From: JBAXTE01 sp037130365
GTDB taxonomy: Bacteria > Bacteroidota > Bacteroidia > Bacteroidales > WCHB1-69
DNA: 64,000 nt
NCBI GenBank assembly: GCA_037130365.1
Contig: JBAXTE010000014.1
Location: forward strand, 28,551-92,550
Reading direction: 5' to 3'
Positions within the stretch are counted from its first letter, which is position 1; each line of letters starts with the position of its first letter. The notes under the pieces were generated by a model, which was given only the letters and a program-made list of their open reading frames with translations, did no database searches and had not been told where the DNA came from. The translations under genes were made by a program, and so were the position numbers. This document shows, one piece after another, positions 41,286 through 50,725 of this stretch.

Positions 41286-42761
41286 ATGGAATTTGATTTT
41301 TCTAAAGATAAGTTTGTAGGATTAGGGTTAACCTACGATGATGTCCTTTTGGTGCCTGCATATAGCGAAGTACTGCCAAGAGAAGTTGATTTGAGAACTC
41401 TTTTTACAAGGAATATTTACATGAATGTTCCTATTGTTTCAGCTGCAATGGATACCGTTACCGAATCGCAAATGGCTATTGCTATTGCTCAAGAGGGCGG
41501 AATTGGAGTTTTGCACAAAAATATGTCCATTGAAAGCCAAGCCACTGAAGTAAAAAAAGTAAAACGTGCTGAAAATGGGATGATTATAAACCCAATCACT
41601 ATTTTTGAAAATGATACCGTTGCCGGTGCCTTAAAATTAATGGCTGAATTTAAGATTGGTGGAATACCTGTTGTAAATTCTGATAATAACTTGGTGGGTA
41701 TTGTAACCAATCGCGATTTACGCTTTATTCGCGAAATGGATAAGGAAATTAGCACAGTTATGACTCGTAAAGTTGTTACTACTTCTGAGTTTACTGATTT
41801 TGAAAAAGCTGCTGAAATTTTACAACAATATAAAATTGAGAAGCTCCCTGTTGTCAATAAACAAGGTCATTTAGTGGGTTTAATCACGTATAAAGATATC
41901 ATCAAAATTAAAGCACGCCCGAATGCTTGCAAAGATAAAATGGGCCGATTGCGAGTTGCTGCAGGAGTTGGTGTTACAACCGATACCCTCGAGCGCTGTG
42001 AGGCTTTAGTCAAAGCTGGCGTTGATGCTTTAGTTATTGATACTGCTCACGGACATTCAAAAGGTGTTCTTGAAGTAGTTAGAAAAGTGAAAGATAGATT
42101 TCCAGAAATTGAACTTGTAGTTGGTAATATTGCCACTGCAGAAGCTGCTTTAGATTTAGTAAAAGCTGGTGCTGATGCCGTTAAAGTGGGAATTGGCCCT
42201 GGATCTATCTGCACTACCAGAATTATTGCTGGTATTGGAGTTCCTCAATTAGGTGCAATATATTCTGTTTCTCAAGCATTAAAAGGAACTGGTGTTCCAG
42301 TTATTGCTGATGGTGGAATTCGTTATACTGGTGATATCGTAAAAGCAATTGCCGCTGGTGCAGACTGCATTATGGCTGGTTCATTGTTTGCTGGCGTGGA
42401 CGAATCTCCAGGTGAAACCATCATTTTTGAAGGTCGAAAATTCAAATCTTACCGTGGAATGGGCTCACTTGATGCAATGCAAAAAGGTTCAAAAGATAGA
42501 TATTTTCAAGATGTTGAAGACGATGTAAGCAAACTTGTACCTGAGGGAATTGTTGGTCGCGTGGCATATAAAGGTAGCTTGTCTGAAGTAGTTCATCAAA
42601 TGGTTGGTGGTTTAAGAGCTGGAATGGGATATACTGGTTCTGCAAATATCTACTCCTTAAAAGAGTATGCGAAATTCGTAAAAATCACGCATGCTGGTAT
42701 GGTAGAAAGTCATCCTCACGATATTACAATAACTAGTGAAGCCCCAAATTATTCTAGATAA
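41286..42761 (+). CDS. guaB: Inosine-5'-monophosphate dehydrogenase
   Basis: Oxidises IMP to XMP with NAD+, the committed step to guanine nucleotides. It has 491 residues, the usual length. The TIM barrel begins GLGLTYDDVLLVPAYSEVLP (about 12-31). Two CBS domains are inserted at about 95-210 (NPITIFENDTVAGAL; MTRKVVTTSEFTDFEKA). The catalytic loop is GIGPGSICTTRII (about 300-312), with the active cysteine in SICT. The flap includes YRGMGSLDAM, and RVAYKGSLSEVV follows. A foldase gene begins about 100 bases later. Confidence 0.97.
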   Translation: MEFDFSKDKFVGLGLTYDDVLLVPAYSEVLPREVDLRTLFTRNIYMNVPIVSAAMDTVTESQMAIAIAQEGGIGVLHKNMSIESQATEVKKVKRAENGMIINPITIFENDTVAGALKLMAEFKIGGIPVVNSDNNLVGIVTNRDLRFIREMDKEISTVMTRKVVTTSEFTDFEKAAEILQQYKIEKLPVVNKQGHLVGLITYKDIIKIKARPNACKDKMGRLRVAAGVGVTTDTLERCEALVKAGVDALVIDTAHGHSKGVLEVVRKVKDRFPEIELVVGNIATAEAALDLVKAGADAVKVGIGPGSICTTRIIAGIGVPQLGAIYSVSQALKGTGVPVIADGGIRYTGDIVKAIAAGADCIMAGSLFAGVDESPGETIIFEGRKFKSYRGMGSLDAMQKGSKDRYFQDVEDDVSKLVPEGIVGRVAYKGSLSEVVHQMVGGLRAGMGYTGSANIYSLKEYAKFVKITHAGMVESHPHDITITSEAPNYSR

Positions 42762-42863
42762 TTAAGATTATAACCAATAAATAGTAACGAGCATGTTCGT
42801 TAATTTTTAAAAAGAATCATTACATGCATGATTCATCTTATTAAAACTAAAATCCGTTTTTAT

Positions 42864-44975
42864 ATGAAAAGAGTTAATTTAGTGTTGTTCTTCCTTGTGA
42901 TTTCTTTAATGATTACTCAAACAGCTATTGCTCAGAAAAAAGGAGCTAATAATGGTGTTAAAACGACTAAAAAAGAGGTCGCTAAACCAACAGGTAAGGA
43001 AACTGTTAAACAAGTTGATGCGCCTAAGACAAATGTCGTTATTGCTCCTGTGGATCCAGTGTTGCTTACAATCAATGGAGAAAACGTAACTAAGTCTGAA
43101 TTTTTAAATGTATATTTTAAAAATAATGCAAATAAAAGTACACCAATTGACGAAAAAAGCATTAACGAATATTTAGAATTATTTATCAATTTTAAGTTGA
43201 AGGTTAAAGAAGCTGAAATGATGAAACTTGATACTTCAAGTGCTTTTACAAATGAATTATTAGGTTATCGTAAGCAATTAGCTCAACCTTATTTAGTAGA
43301 TAAAGATGTAAATGAAATACTATTAAATGAAGCTTTTAGTCGCACAAAATTCGATATTAGAGCGAGTCATATTTTAATTCGTGTTGATAAAGATGTGATG
43401 ACCAAAGACACTTTACTTGCTTATAATAAAATACTTTCAATCAGAAATCGTGTACTTAAAGGTGAATCTTTTGCTAATCTTGCTGAAGAAACTTCCGAAG
43501 ATCCTTCAGCTCGTGACCAAAAACCTCAAGGTGGAAAACCTGGTACAAAAGGAAATAAAGGGGACTTAGGTTATTTTTCTGCTTTTGATATGGTTTATCC
43601 ATTCGAAAACGCTGCTTTTAGCACTCCTGTAAGTAAAGTTTCTGAAATAATTAGAACAGATTTCGGCTATCATATTCTCTATGTTGTAGATAAAAAACCT
43701 GCACTTGGAAAAGTTCATGTTGCTCACCTTTTAATCCGTTATCCTGAAAATGCTACTTCCGAAGATTCTGCGAAAATTATTGCTAAAGTTGCCGAAGTTA
43801 ATGGCAAAATTAAAAAAGGCGAATCGTTTGATGAGTTAGTAAAACAATATTCCGATGATAAAGGCTCAGCTCCAAAAGGTGGATTATTACCTTGGTTTGG
43901 ACCTAATAGAATGGTTTCAGAATTCGTATCTGTATTATACGGTATGCAACAAAATCAAATTTCGGAACCAGTTCAAACTATGTACGGATGGCATTTCATC
44001 AAACTTATTGAAAAAAGTAAAGAACAAACTTTCGATGATGTAAAGAATGAATTGAAGCAAAAAATTGCTCGCGATGTGCGCTCAAATAAGAGTAAAGATT
44101 CATTTATTGATCGCTTAAAAGCTGAATATTCTTTTAAAGCTATGCCTAAAATGGTAGATGAATTTATTCCAGTTCTTGATTCTACTTTTAAACAAGGTAA
44201 ATGGACTGTTGCTAAGGCATCTAATTTAAATAAAACCATATTTGTTCTTGATGGAAAATCGTTTACCCAAACACAATTTGCCAATTATCTAGAAAAACAT
44301 CAAGCTGATAGCCCAAAAGAAGATAATTCTAATGTTTTGAAAACCAGATTTAAAACTTGGGTTGAAGACGAAATAGTTAATTACGAAGATTCTCGTTTAT
44401 CTGATAAATATGCTGATTTTAAAATATTGATGAAAGAATACCGCGATGGAATTCTATTATTCGATTTAACCGACCGTAAAGTTTGGTCTAAAGCAATTAA
44501 AGATTCCACTGGATTACAAAATTATTACGATGAATTGAAGATTAATTACAAATATCCACGTCGTGTTGATGCTAATATTTATAAATTTAAAGACGAAAAA
44601 ACAGCAAATAGTGCATTGAAAATTATTCAAAAAGGAACTGCTAAAGGATTGTCTTCTGATGAAATTGTTAAATCAATAAATGTAAATAATCAAACATTGG
44701 TTACTTTCGAAACAGGTATTTATGCCAAAGGGGATAAAAAAGTTGTGGATGAATTTGAATGGAAAGTTGGTTTATCTGGTGTAATTAATTTGAGTAATGA
44801 ATTTTATGTGCTACAAATCAATCAATTACTAGAGCCATCTTATAAACCATTATCTGAAATTAAAGGTATTGTGATATCTGAATATCAGAATTTACTCGAA
44901 AGAGAATGGATTCGTGAGCTTAAATCAAAGTATGTAGTTGTTGTAAATCAAGAAGTTTTTAAATCAATAAAATAA
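42864..44975 (+). CDS. SurA-type periplasmic foldase with two parvulin domains
   Basis: I choose the ATG at 42864 (MKRVNLVLFFLVISLMITQT...); an in-frame ATG 12 codons earlier gives a poor, basic N-terminus. The protein then has 703 residues. A signal peptide ends TAIAQ (about 24). A helical SurA-N-like part includes VLLTINGENVTKSEFLNVYFKNN. Two PpiC/parvulin domains follow: FDIRASHILIRVDKD (about 165) and GKVHVAHLLIRYP (about 285), each with the closing pattern FGYHILYVVDK or YGWHFIKLIEK. The last 280 residues are an all-helical, chaperone-like part. It should assist folding of outer-membrane proteins in the periplasm. The following gene begins three bases after its stop. Confidence 0.9.
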   Translation: MKRVNLVLFFLVISLMITQTAIAQKKGANNGVKTTKKEVAKPTGKETVKQVDAPKTNVVIAPVDPVLLTINGENVTKSEFLNVYFKNNANKSTPIDEKSINEYLELFINFKLKVKEAEMMKLDTSSAFTNELLGYRKQLAQPYLVDKDVNEILLNEAFSRTKFDIRASHILIRVDKDVMTKDTLLAYNKILSIRNRVLKGESFANLAEETSEDPSARDQKPQGGKPGTKGNKGDLGYFSAFDMVYPFENAAFSTPVSKVSEIIRTDFGYHILYVVDKKPALGKVHVAHLLIRYPENATSEDSAKIIAKVAEVNGKIKKGESFDELVKQYSDDKGSAPKGGLLPWFGPNRMVSEFVSVLYGMQQNQISEPVQTMYGWHFIKLIEKSKEQTFDDVKNELKQKIARDVRSNKSKDSFIDRLKAEYSFKAMPKMVDEFIPVLDSTFKQGKWTVAKASNLNKTIFVLDGKSFTQTQFANYLEKHQADSPKEDNSNVLKTRFKTWVEDEIVNYEDSRLSDKYADFKILMKEYRDGILLFDLTDRKVWSKAIKDSTGLQNYYDELKINYKYPRRVDANIYKFKDEKTANSALKIIQKGTAKGLSSDEIVKSINVNNQTLVTFETGIYAKGDKKVVDEFEWKVGLSGVINLSNEFYVLQINQLLEPSYKPLSEIKGIVISEYQNLLEREWIRELKSKYVVVVNQEVFKSIK

Positions 44976-44978
44976 TCA

Positions 44979-45818
44979 TTGAAAGTTCTATTATTTGTAA
45001 TCTTATTTTTTCTATTTGGATTGTTTAGTTCGTGCAATAGCCATAACAAAGGCACTACAATAGCTAAAGTTGGCAGTCACTATCTAGATAAAAGCGATAT
45101 TGAAGGCATCGTGTCTGCAGGGACTTCACCTGCAGACAGTGCTTTGATTGTTAAAAACTATATCAATTTTTGGATAGAGCAACAACTGTTAGCAAGTTAT
45201 GCCGATGATGAATTGCCTTCGAAAGAAAAAGATTTTGATAAACAAATTGAAAACTATAAACAAACATTATTAATTCAAGCTTTTGAATCATATTATATTA
45301 AAAAAAATATTGATACTACAGTTACAGAAGCAGAGCTTGCTGCATATTTTAAAACTCATTCTTCTGATTTTGAACTTAAATCAAATATTGTTCGGTTAAA
45401 TTTTGTGAAGTTTCACAAAGGAAGTCCATCTATCCAAAAGGTAAAAAATCTACTGTTTTCAAATTCCCCGAACAAAAAATTAATTGATAATATCTGTTCC
45501 AAAGAGGCCGAAAATTATTTTTTAGACGATAAAGCTTGGTTGCTTTTTGATGATATTATTAAAGAAATACCCATTCAAAATTATCAACAAGAACAGTTTT
45601 TGCAAAATAATAAAACCATAGAGATTAAAGATTCTGTTTATTATTATCTTATCGTAATCAAAGACTTCAAAATAAAAGACGATGTTTCGCCGTTGATATA
45701 CGAACGTGAAAATATTAAGTCTGTAATATTAAACACTCGAAAGAGTAAACTGCTCGATAAGCTTCACGAGACCATAAAGAAAAAAGCAGTTGATAATTCT
45801 GATATTGAAATTTACTAA
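44979..45818 (+). CDS. SurA-like lipoprotein lacking a parvulin domain
   Basis: A protein of 279 residues starting at TTG three bases after the previous stop, so translation is probably coupled. The signal peptide ends GLFSSCNSHN with a lipobox cysteine near residue 19. The N-terminal segment TTIAKVGSHYLDKSDIEGIVSAG and the helices to about residue 105 resemble the SurA/PpiC chaperone module (VN--I(T/L)--ei). TVTEAELAAYFKTHSSDFELKSNIVRLNFVKF also fits, as the hinge before a parvulin domain. No parvulin core (HIL-I, GG-LG, Y-GYH) follows; about 140 residues of unassigned sequence stand there instead. It lies between two true foldase genes, so a membrane-tethered holdase or co-chaperone is likely. 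Confidence 0.72.
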   Translation: MKVLLFVILFFLFGLFSSCNSHNKGTTIAKVGSHYLDKSDIEGIVSAGTSPADSALIVKNYINFWIEQQLLASYADDELPSKEKDFDKQIENYKQTLLIQAFESYYIKKNIDTTVTEAELAAYFKTHSSDFELKSNIVRLNFVKFHKGSPSIQKVKNLLFSNSPNKKLIDNICSKEAENYFLDDKAWLLFDDIIKEIPIQNYQQEQFLQNNKTIEIKDSVYYYLIVIKDFKIKDDVSPLIYERENIKSVILNTRKSKLLDKLHETIKKKAVDNSDIEIY

Positions 45819-45835
45819 TAATAAAATGCATAATA

Positions 45836-47191
45836 ATGAGATTTACTAAAATATTTTTGCTCTCAATTTCTTTGTTAATTACCTTAAGCATTAGCGCTCA
45901 GGAAAATAAAAAACCAGTTATTGATGAAGTTATCGCAATTGTAGGAAATAAGTCGGTTCTACTCTCCGATATTGAAAATCAATATCTTCAATATCGAATG
46001 CAATCACAAGGTGCTGATATTGACCCAAATGTTCGTTGTATAATCCTCGAAAATATTCTTTTCAGCAAACTTCTTATCACGCAAGCACAATTAGATAGTG
46101 TTGAAATTACGGATCCTCAGGTGGAAGAACGTATCGAGCGGAATATGCGTTATTTCATTTCGCAATTTGGAACGAAGCAAAAACTCGAAGAATTTTATAA
46201 GAAAACAATCTCCGAAATTAAGGAAGAGTTGAGAGAAAATGTGAAGGATCAACTTTTTGTGGAGTTTATGCAAGATAAAATCACTAGAGGAATCAATATT
46301 ACCCCTACTGAAATTAAAACATACTTCAAGAAGATTCCGGCGGACAGTATCCCTATGGTTAGTTCTGAGTTTGAAATACTTGAAATTTCTAAAACCCCCA
46401 AGGTTTCTCCTGAACAAGAAAATGAAGTAAAAACGAAGTTAAATGAATTTCGTAACCGAGTTTTAGCTGGTGAAGATTTTGCTACATTAGCAGTTTTATA
46501 CTCCGAAGATCCAGGTAGCGCTATTAAAGGTGGGGAGCTAGGTTTTGTGAATAGAGGCGAGCTTTATCCTGAATTTGAAACAGCAGCTTTTGCACTTAAA
46601 ACAGGCGAAATTTCTCCAATTATTAAGACTAAAGCCGGATTTCACATCATTCAACTGATCGAAAGAAGAGGTCAAGCGATTAATGTTCGCCACATTCTTA
46701 TCAACCCAAAACCTTCAATTGACGAAATGACTATGGCAAAAGTCACCCTTGATTCTGTTTATACTCTTTTGCAAAATAAAACAATCACATTCGACGAAGC
46801 AGTAGTTAAATACTCTAGTGCTCCTAACAAAAATAGCGGTGGAAACATAGTAAACCCATATACTGGTGCTACATTTTTTAGTGAAACACAAATCGATGAA
46901 ACGTTGAAAAATAGTATCGAAAAATTGATTGTTGGTGAATTTTCAACACCAATTTTATCTAAAAATGACGATGGAGAAACTTGTTTTAGAATTATTAAGT
47001 TAAAATCTAAAACTACTCCTCACAGAGCGAATATGGTAGAAGATTATGATAAAGTTCAAAAAGCTGCTTTAGAAGACAAAAAACAACGCACTCTTAATTT
47101 ATGGGTTGCTGGTAAGATTAAAGATATTTATGTAAAAATATCTCCCGATTATAAAAAGTGTTTATTTACACATCCTTGGTTTAAAGATTAA
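45836..47191 (+). CDS. SurA-type peptidyl-prolyl isomerase
   Basis: A protein of 451 residues, close to E. coli SurA in length (428). The signal peptide ends SISAQ (about 21). The SurA N-terminal module KPVIDEVIAIVGNKSVLLSDIENQYLQYRMQSQG is a good match to SurA (which begins similarly, with V--VD-V-a-VN), and NVRCIILENILFSKLLITQAQLDSVEI follows. Two parvulin segments are seen: EFEILEISKTPKV ... GGELGFVNRGELYPEFE ... AGFHIIQLIER (about 180-280), and NVRHILINPKPS onward (about 284-380), the second less complete. Third of three foldase-like genes in a row; the MoxR gene follows after 11 bases. Confidence 0.9.
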   Translation: MRFTKIFLLSISLLITLSISAQENKKPVIDEVIAIVGNKSVLLSDIENQYLQYRMQSQGADIDPNVRCIILENILFSKLLITQAQLDSVEITDPQVEERIERNMRYFISQFGTKQKLEEFYKKTISEIKEELRENVKDQLFVEFMQDKITRGINITPTEIKTYFKKIPADSIPMVSSEFEILEISKTPKVSPEQENEVKTKLNEFRNRVLAGEDFATLAVLYSEDPGSAIKGGELGFVNRGELYPEFETAAFALKTGEISPIIKTKAGFHIIQLIERRGQAINVRHILINPKPSIDEMTMAKVTLDSVYTLLQNKTITFDEAVVKYSSAPNKNSGGNIVNPYTGATFFSETQIDETLKNSIEKLIVGEFSTPILSKNDDGETCFRIIKLKSKTTPHRANMVEDYDKVQKAALEDKKQRTLNLWVAGKIKDIYVKISPDYKKCLFTHPWFKD

Positions 47192-47202
47192 TTATAATAA
47201 AT

Positions 47203-48177
47203 ATGATGTATAGTAATGATATTGAGGCTGTAGAAGCGTTTATCGATAAATATAAGACCATAAAAATTGAAGTTGCAAAAGTTATTGTAGGTCAAGATGA
47301 TGTTATTCGTGATATTCTTATTTCAATTTTTAGTAGAAGTCACGCACTTTTGGTTGGTGTGCCTGGATTGGCAAAAACATTAATGGTCACTACTATCGCA
47401 AAAAGTTTAGGGTTGTCATATAACCGAATTCAATTTACCCCTGATTTAATGCCTTCAGACATAATGGGAACAGAGATTTTAGACGAAAATCGGAAATTGA
47501 AATTTGTTAAAGGACCTGTTTTCTCTAATATGATTTTAGCAGATGAAATTAATAGAACTCCTCCTAAGACTCAATCTGCTTTGCTAGAAGCAATGCAAGA
47601 ACGAACAGTTTCTGTTGCTGGAATTACCCACATACTTCCAGATCCATTTTTTGTTTTAGCAACACAAAATCCAATAGAGCAGGAGGGAACTTACCCTTTG
47701 CCAGAAGCTCAATTAGACCGTTTTATGTTCAATATTATGCTAGATTATCCTTCCTTTGATGAAGAAATGGAAATCGTAAAAAGTACTATTACTCGTAATC
47801 TTCCAGAACCTAGTGCCGTGATGAATGGCGATGAAATTATATACTTCCAAAAATTAATGCAACGAATTCCAATTGTTGATAATGTTTACCGTTATGCAGT
47901 AAATTTATCCGTGATTACTCGTCCAGAAACTCAAATGGCTCATGCTTATGCAAATAAATATTTGTCGTGGGGCGCTGGTCCTCGTGCTTCGCAAAATTTA
48001 ATTATGGCTGCTCGCTGTCATGCTTTGATTCTTGGCAAACATGCTCCCGATATTGAAGATGTGAAAGCGGTTGCCCCTTCAATTCTTCGCCACCGATTGG
48101 TAAAAAATTATAAAGCGGAAGCTGAAGGAATTTCAATTGATGATATCATACAAACTTTTTTGAATAGTAAACATTAG
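47203..48177 (+). CDS. MoxR-type AAA+ ATPase
   Basis: A cytosolic ATPase of 324 residues. Walker A GVPGLAKT (about 53-60), FTPDLMPSDIMGTEIL (about 81-96), Walker B ILADEINRTPPKTQSALLEAMQE (about 108-130) and ATQNPIEQEGTYPLPEAQLDRFM (about 153-175) are the hallmarks of the MoxR subfamily. MoxR proteins act as chaperone-like helpers for maturation of other complexes and usually precede DUF58 and von Willebrand genes. Here they are absent, and the gene stands between a SurA-type gene (11 bases) and gldF (26 bases). The context therefore points to envelope or gliding/secretion assembly. Confidence 0.93.
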   Translation: MMYSNDIEAVEAFIDKYKTIKIEVAKVIVGQDDVIRDILISIFSRSHALLVGVPGLAKTLMVTTIAKSLGLSYNRIQFTPDLMPSDIMGTEILDENRKLKFVKGPVFSNMILADEINRTPPKTQSALLEAMQERTVSVAGITHILPDPFFVLATQNPIEQEGTYPLPEAQLDRFMFNIMLDYPSFDEEMEIVKSTITRNLPEPSAVMNGDEIIYFQKLMQRIPIVDNVYRYAVNLSVITRPETQMAHAYANKYLSWGAGPRASQNLIMAARCHALILGKHAPDIEDVKAVAPSILRHRLVKNYKAEAEGISIDDIIQTFLNSKH

Positions 48178-48203
48178 GTCATTATAAACTAAACTAATTA
48201 AGG

Positions 48204-48935
48204 ATGAAAAGTCTTTTCCTTCGTGAAATACGAAGCTTTTTAAACTCACTGATCGGATACATTATTATTAGTGTATTTTTGGTCATCACGGGACTCTTTT
48301 TATGGGTGTTTCCACTCGACTTTAATGTACTTGAAATGGGATATGCAAACCTTGATGGTTTGTTTATCGTTGCCCCTTTTGTCTTCCTATTTTTAATTCC
48401 TGCAATTACCATGAAATCATTTGCTGAAGAGAAAAAAAATGGTACCATAGAGTTATTGTTGACAAAACCGCTGACCGATTTAAATATTATTTTGGCAAAA
48501 TTCTTTGCCGATGTCGTGTTATTAATCATCTCAATTTTGCCAACTCTAATCTATTATTACTCAGTTTATAGATTAGGCTTTCCAAAAGGAAATTTAGACC
48601 AAGGTGCAATTTGGGGATCATATTTGGGATTAGTATTTATTGGAGCAGCATTCGTTTCTATTGGTATTTTTATCTCGTCTATTACCGATAATCAAGTAGT
48701 ATCATTTGTCCTTTCATTTCTGCTTTGTGGGGCTGCATTTATTGGTTTTGAGTTTATTTATTCGCTCGAACTATTTGGACAATTTGACCTTATAGTAAAA
48801 TCAATCGGTATGAGTCACCACTATTCTTCTATAAGTCGTGGTGTAATTGATTCTCGAGATGTAATATACTTCTTTAGTGTTATTACATTTTTTATCTTGT
48901 TATCTAAAGTCTCACTTCAAAGCAGAAAATGGTAA
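48204..48935 (+). CDS. gldF: Gliding-motility ABC transporter permease GldF
   Basis: An ABC-2 type inner-membrane permease of 243 residues with six predicted helices. It begins MKSLFLREIRSFLNSLIGYIIISVFLVITGLFLW, as in GldF, and has MKSFAEEKKNGTIELLLTKPLTDLNIILAKF (about 72-102), the NosY/ABC-2 signature loop. GldF, with GldG and the ATPase GldA, is needed for gliding in Flavobacterium; many non-gliding Bacteroidota also keep gldFG. No gldA is present in this window. The stop codon overlaps the start of gldG. Confidence 0.88.
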   Translation: MKSLFLREIRSFLNSLIGYIIISVFLVITGLFLWVFPLDFNVLEMGYANLDGLFIVAPFVFLFLIPAITMKSFAEEKKNGTIELLLTKPLTDLNIILAKFFADVVLLIISILPTLIYYYSVYRLGFPKGNLDQGAIWGSYLGLVFIGAAFVSIGIFISSITDNQVVSFVLSFLLCGAAFIGFEFIYSLELFGQFDLIVKSIGMSHHYSSISRGVIDSRDVIYFFSVITFFILLSKVSLQSRKW

Positions 48936-50710
48936 TGAATACAGAAAATACAATCGTAAATCAATTGAAAACCAAGACATTTACTCGGAAAAATGTTCGT
49001 AAAGCAAATATTTATCAATTAGTCTTTGCTTTCCTTTTCTTAATACTGATAAATATTATCGGTGCTTATCTTTTTTTTAGGCTAGATTTAACCGCTGAAA
49101 AGCGATACACATTATCAAAATCTACTCGTGATATGCTTAAAAACTTAGATGATGTGGTCTATTTTAAAATCTATTTAGATGGTGACTTTCCTGCTAGTTT
49201 TAAGCGGTTACAAAAAGAAACTAAAGAAATATTGAATGAATTTAGAGCATATTCCGATAATGTTCAATATGAGTTTATTAATCCTTCTGAAGGAAAAGAT
49301 AAACGTGAAACAGGAATGTTGTATAATCAGCTGAAAAAAAAAGGAATTGAGCCTACCCAGCTTCAAAATAGAACTGCAGATGGAGTGGATACCAAAGTGA
49401 TTTTTCCTGGAGCAATTGTTACTTATAAGCAGAGAGAATTGCCCCTTCAATTGTTAATGAGCAATATTAATTTACAGCAAGAAGAAGTGATAAATACTTC
49501 AATTCAATCCCTTGAATATAATATTGCGAGCGTGATTCGAAAACTGAAGATAGAAAAAAAGCCTAGAGTTGCTTTTATTGAGGGACACGGAGAGTTAAAT
49601 CAAGATCAAGTATTTTCTATTACTCAAGATTTAAGTGCTTTTTACGAAGTTGAGCGATTGAAAATTGATGGACAAATTAATTGTCTTCGTAACTTTGCTC
49701 TTGATTCTGTTACCGGAAAAGCTGCAATTTGGAATAAATTTGATGCTATAATTATTGCAAAACCAGATTCAACATTTTCTAATAAAGACAAGTTTATTAT
49801 CGATCAATATGTGATGCGGGGAGGAAATATCCTTTGGCTCGTTGATCCAGTTTTTGCTGCAATGGATAGTATGTATGTAAAAGGAGAAACAATCAGCATC
49901 GTAAATGATTTGAATCTTAACGACATGTTCTTTAGATACGGGGTTCGAATGAATACTAACTTACTACAAGACTTGAATGCAGTTCCAATTCCTATTATGA
50001 CTGGGAAAATGGGGAATCAGCCTCAGATGCAATTGATTCCTTGGTTTTACTTTCCAATTATTACCCCAGTTTCTGAAAATCCAATTGTGAAAAACCTAAA
50101 TTCATTAAAAACAGAATTTATTAGTAGTATAGATACGGTGGGTGATCCATCGATTCAAAAAACGGTGTTGCTTTCAACATCTCGATATACAAAAATGGTA
50201 AATGCACCTTCTATCATCAGCTTAAATATATTAAAACGTCAACCCGATAAGAGAGAATTTGGACTGAATAATGTTCCGGTCGCAGTTCTTTGTGAAGGTA
50301 ATTTTACATCGTTGTATAAAGATAGATTAGATGCTGATATGGACACGAGTAGCATGATATCCTTCGTTGAAAAATGTTCAAAACCTTCTCGAATGATTTT
50401 TGTTGCGGATGGCGATATAATAAAAAACCAATTTAGTAAGCAAGGACCCTTACCGCTGGGTTACGATAAATATAATCAAATGAATTTTGGAAATAAGGAT
50501 TTTATTATGAATTCATTGAATTATCTATGTAACGATGAATCCTTGATGCAAGTAAGAGCTCGTGATGTAAAAATTAGACTTCTTGATACTACTAAGATAT
50601 TAAGAGATAAGTTCTATTGGCAGATGTTTAATATTGCTACTCCATTGGTAATCATTATTTTAATGGGCGGAGTGCTAATGTATATAAGAAAAAGAAAATA
50701 TTCAAATTAA
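48929..50710 (+). CDS. gldG: Gliding-motility ABC transporter auxiliary protein GldG
   Basis: A protein of 593 residues with an N-terminal membrane helix (about 28-51, LVFAFLFLILINIIGAYLFF), a large periplasmic part and a C-terminal helix (about 566-585). RLDLTAEKRYTLSKSTRDMLKNLDDVVYFKIYLDGDFPASFKRL is characteristic of GldG and related 'ABC_transp_aux' proteins. KPRVAFIEGHGEL and IIIAKPDSTFSNKDKFIIDQYVMRGGNILWLVDP match the IFT52-like domain. Start at 48929 or at the second ATG, 48935, where the gldF stop and start share one base (TAATG). The DUF4340 gene follows after 15 bases. Confidence 0.9.
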   Translation: MVMNTENTIVNQLKTKTFTRKNVRKANIYQLVFAFLFLILINIIGAYLFFRLDLTAEKRYTLSKSTRDMLKNLDDVVYFKIYLDGDFPASFKRLQKETKEILNEFRAYSDNVQYEFINPSEGKDKRETGMLYNQLKKKGIEPTQLQNRTADGVDTKVIFPGAIVTYKQRELPLQLLMSNINLQQEEVINTSIQSLEYNIASVIRKLKIEKKPRVAFIEGHGELNQDQVFSITQDLSAFYEVERLKIDGQINCLRNFALDSVTGKAAIWNKFDAIIIAKPDSTFSNKDKFIIDQYVMRGGNILWLVDPVFAAMDSMYVKGETISIVNDLNLNDMFFRYGVRMNTNLLQDLNAVPIPIMTGKMGNQPQMQLIPWFYFPIITPVSENPIVKNLNSLKTEFISSIDTVGDPSIQKTVLLSTSRYTKMVNAPSIISLNILKRQPDKREFGLNNVPVAVLCEGNFTSLYKDRLDADMDTSSMISFVEKCSKPSRMIFVADGDIIKNQFSKQGPLPLGYDKYNQMNFGNKDFIMNSLNYLCNDESLMQVRARDVKIRLLDTTKILRDKFYWQMFNIATPLVIIILMGGVLMYIRKRKYSN

Positions 50711-50725
50711 TTTGGGAATTCACGA

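Noticed and set aside
42814..42834. GAATCAT/ATGATTC hairpin before the first foldase gene as a regulator
   Set aside because: The stem has only seven pairs in AT-rich DNA and no T run or link to a start codon that is likely used.
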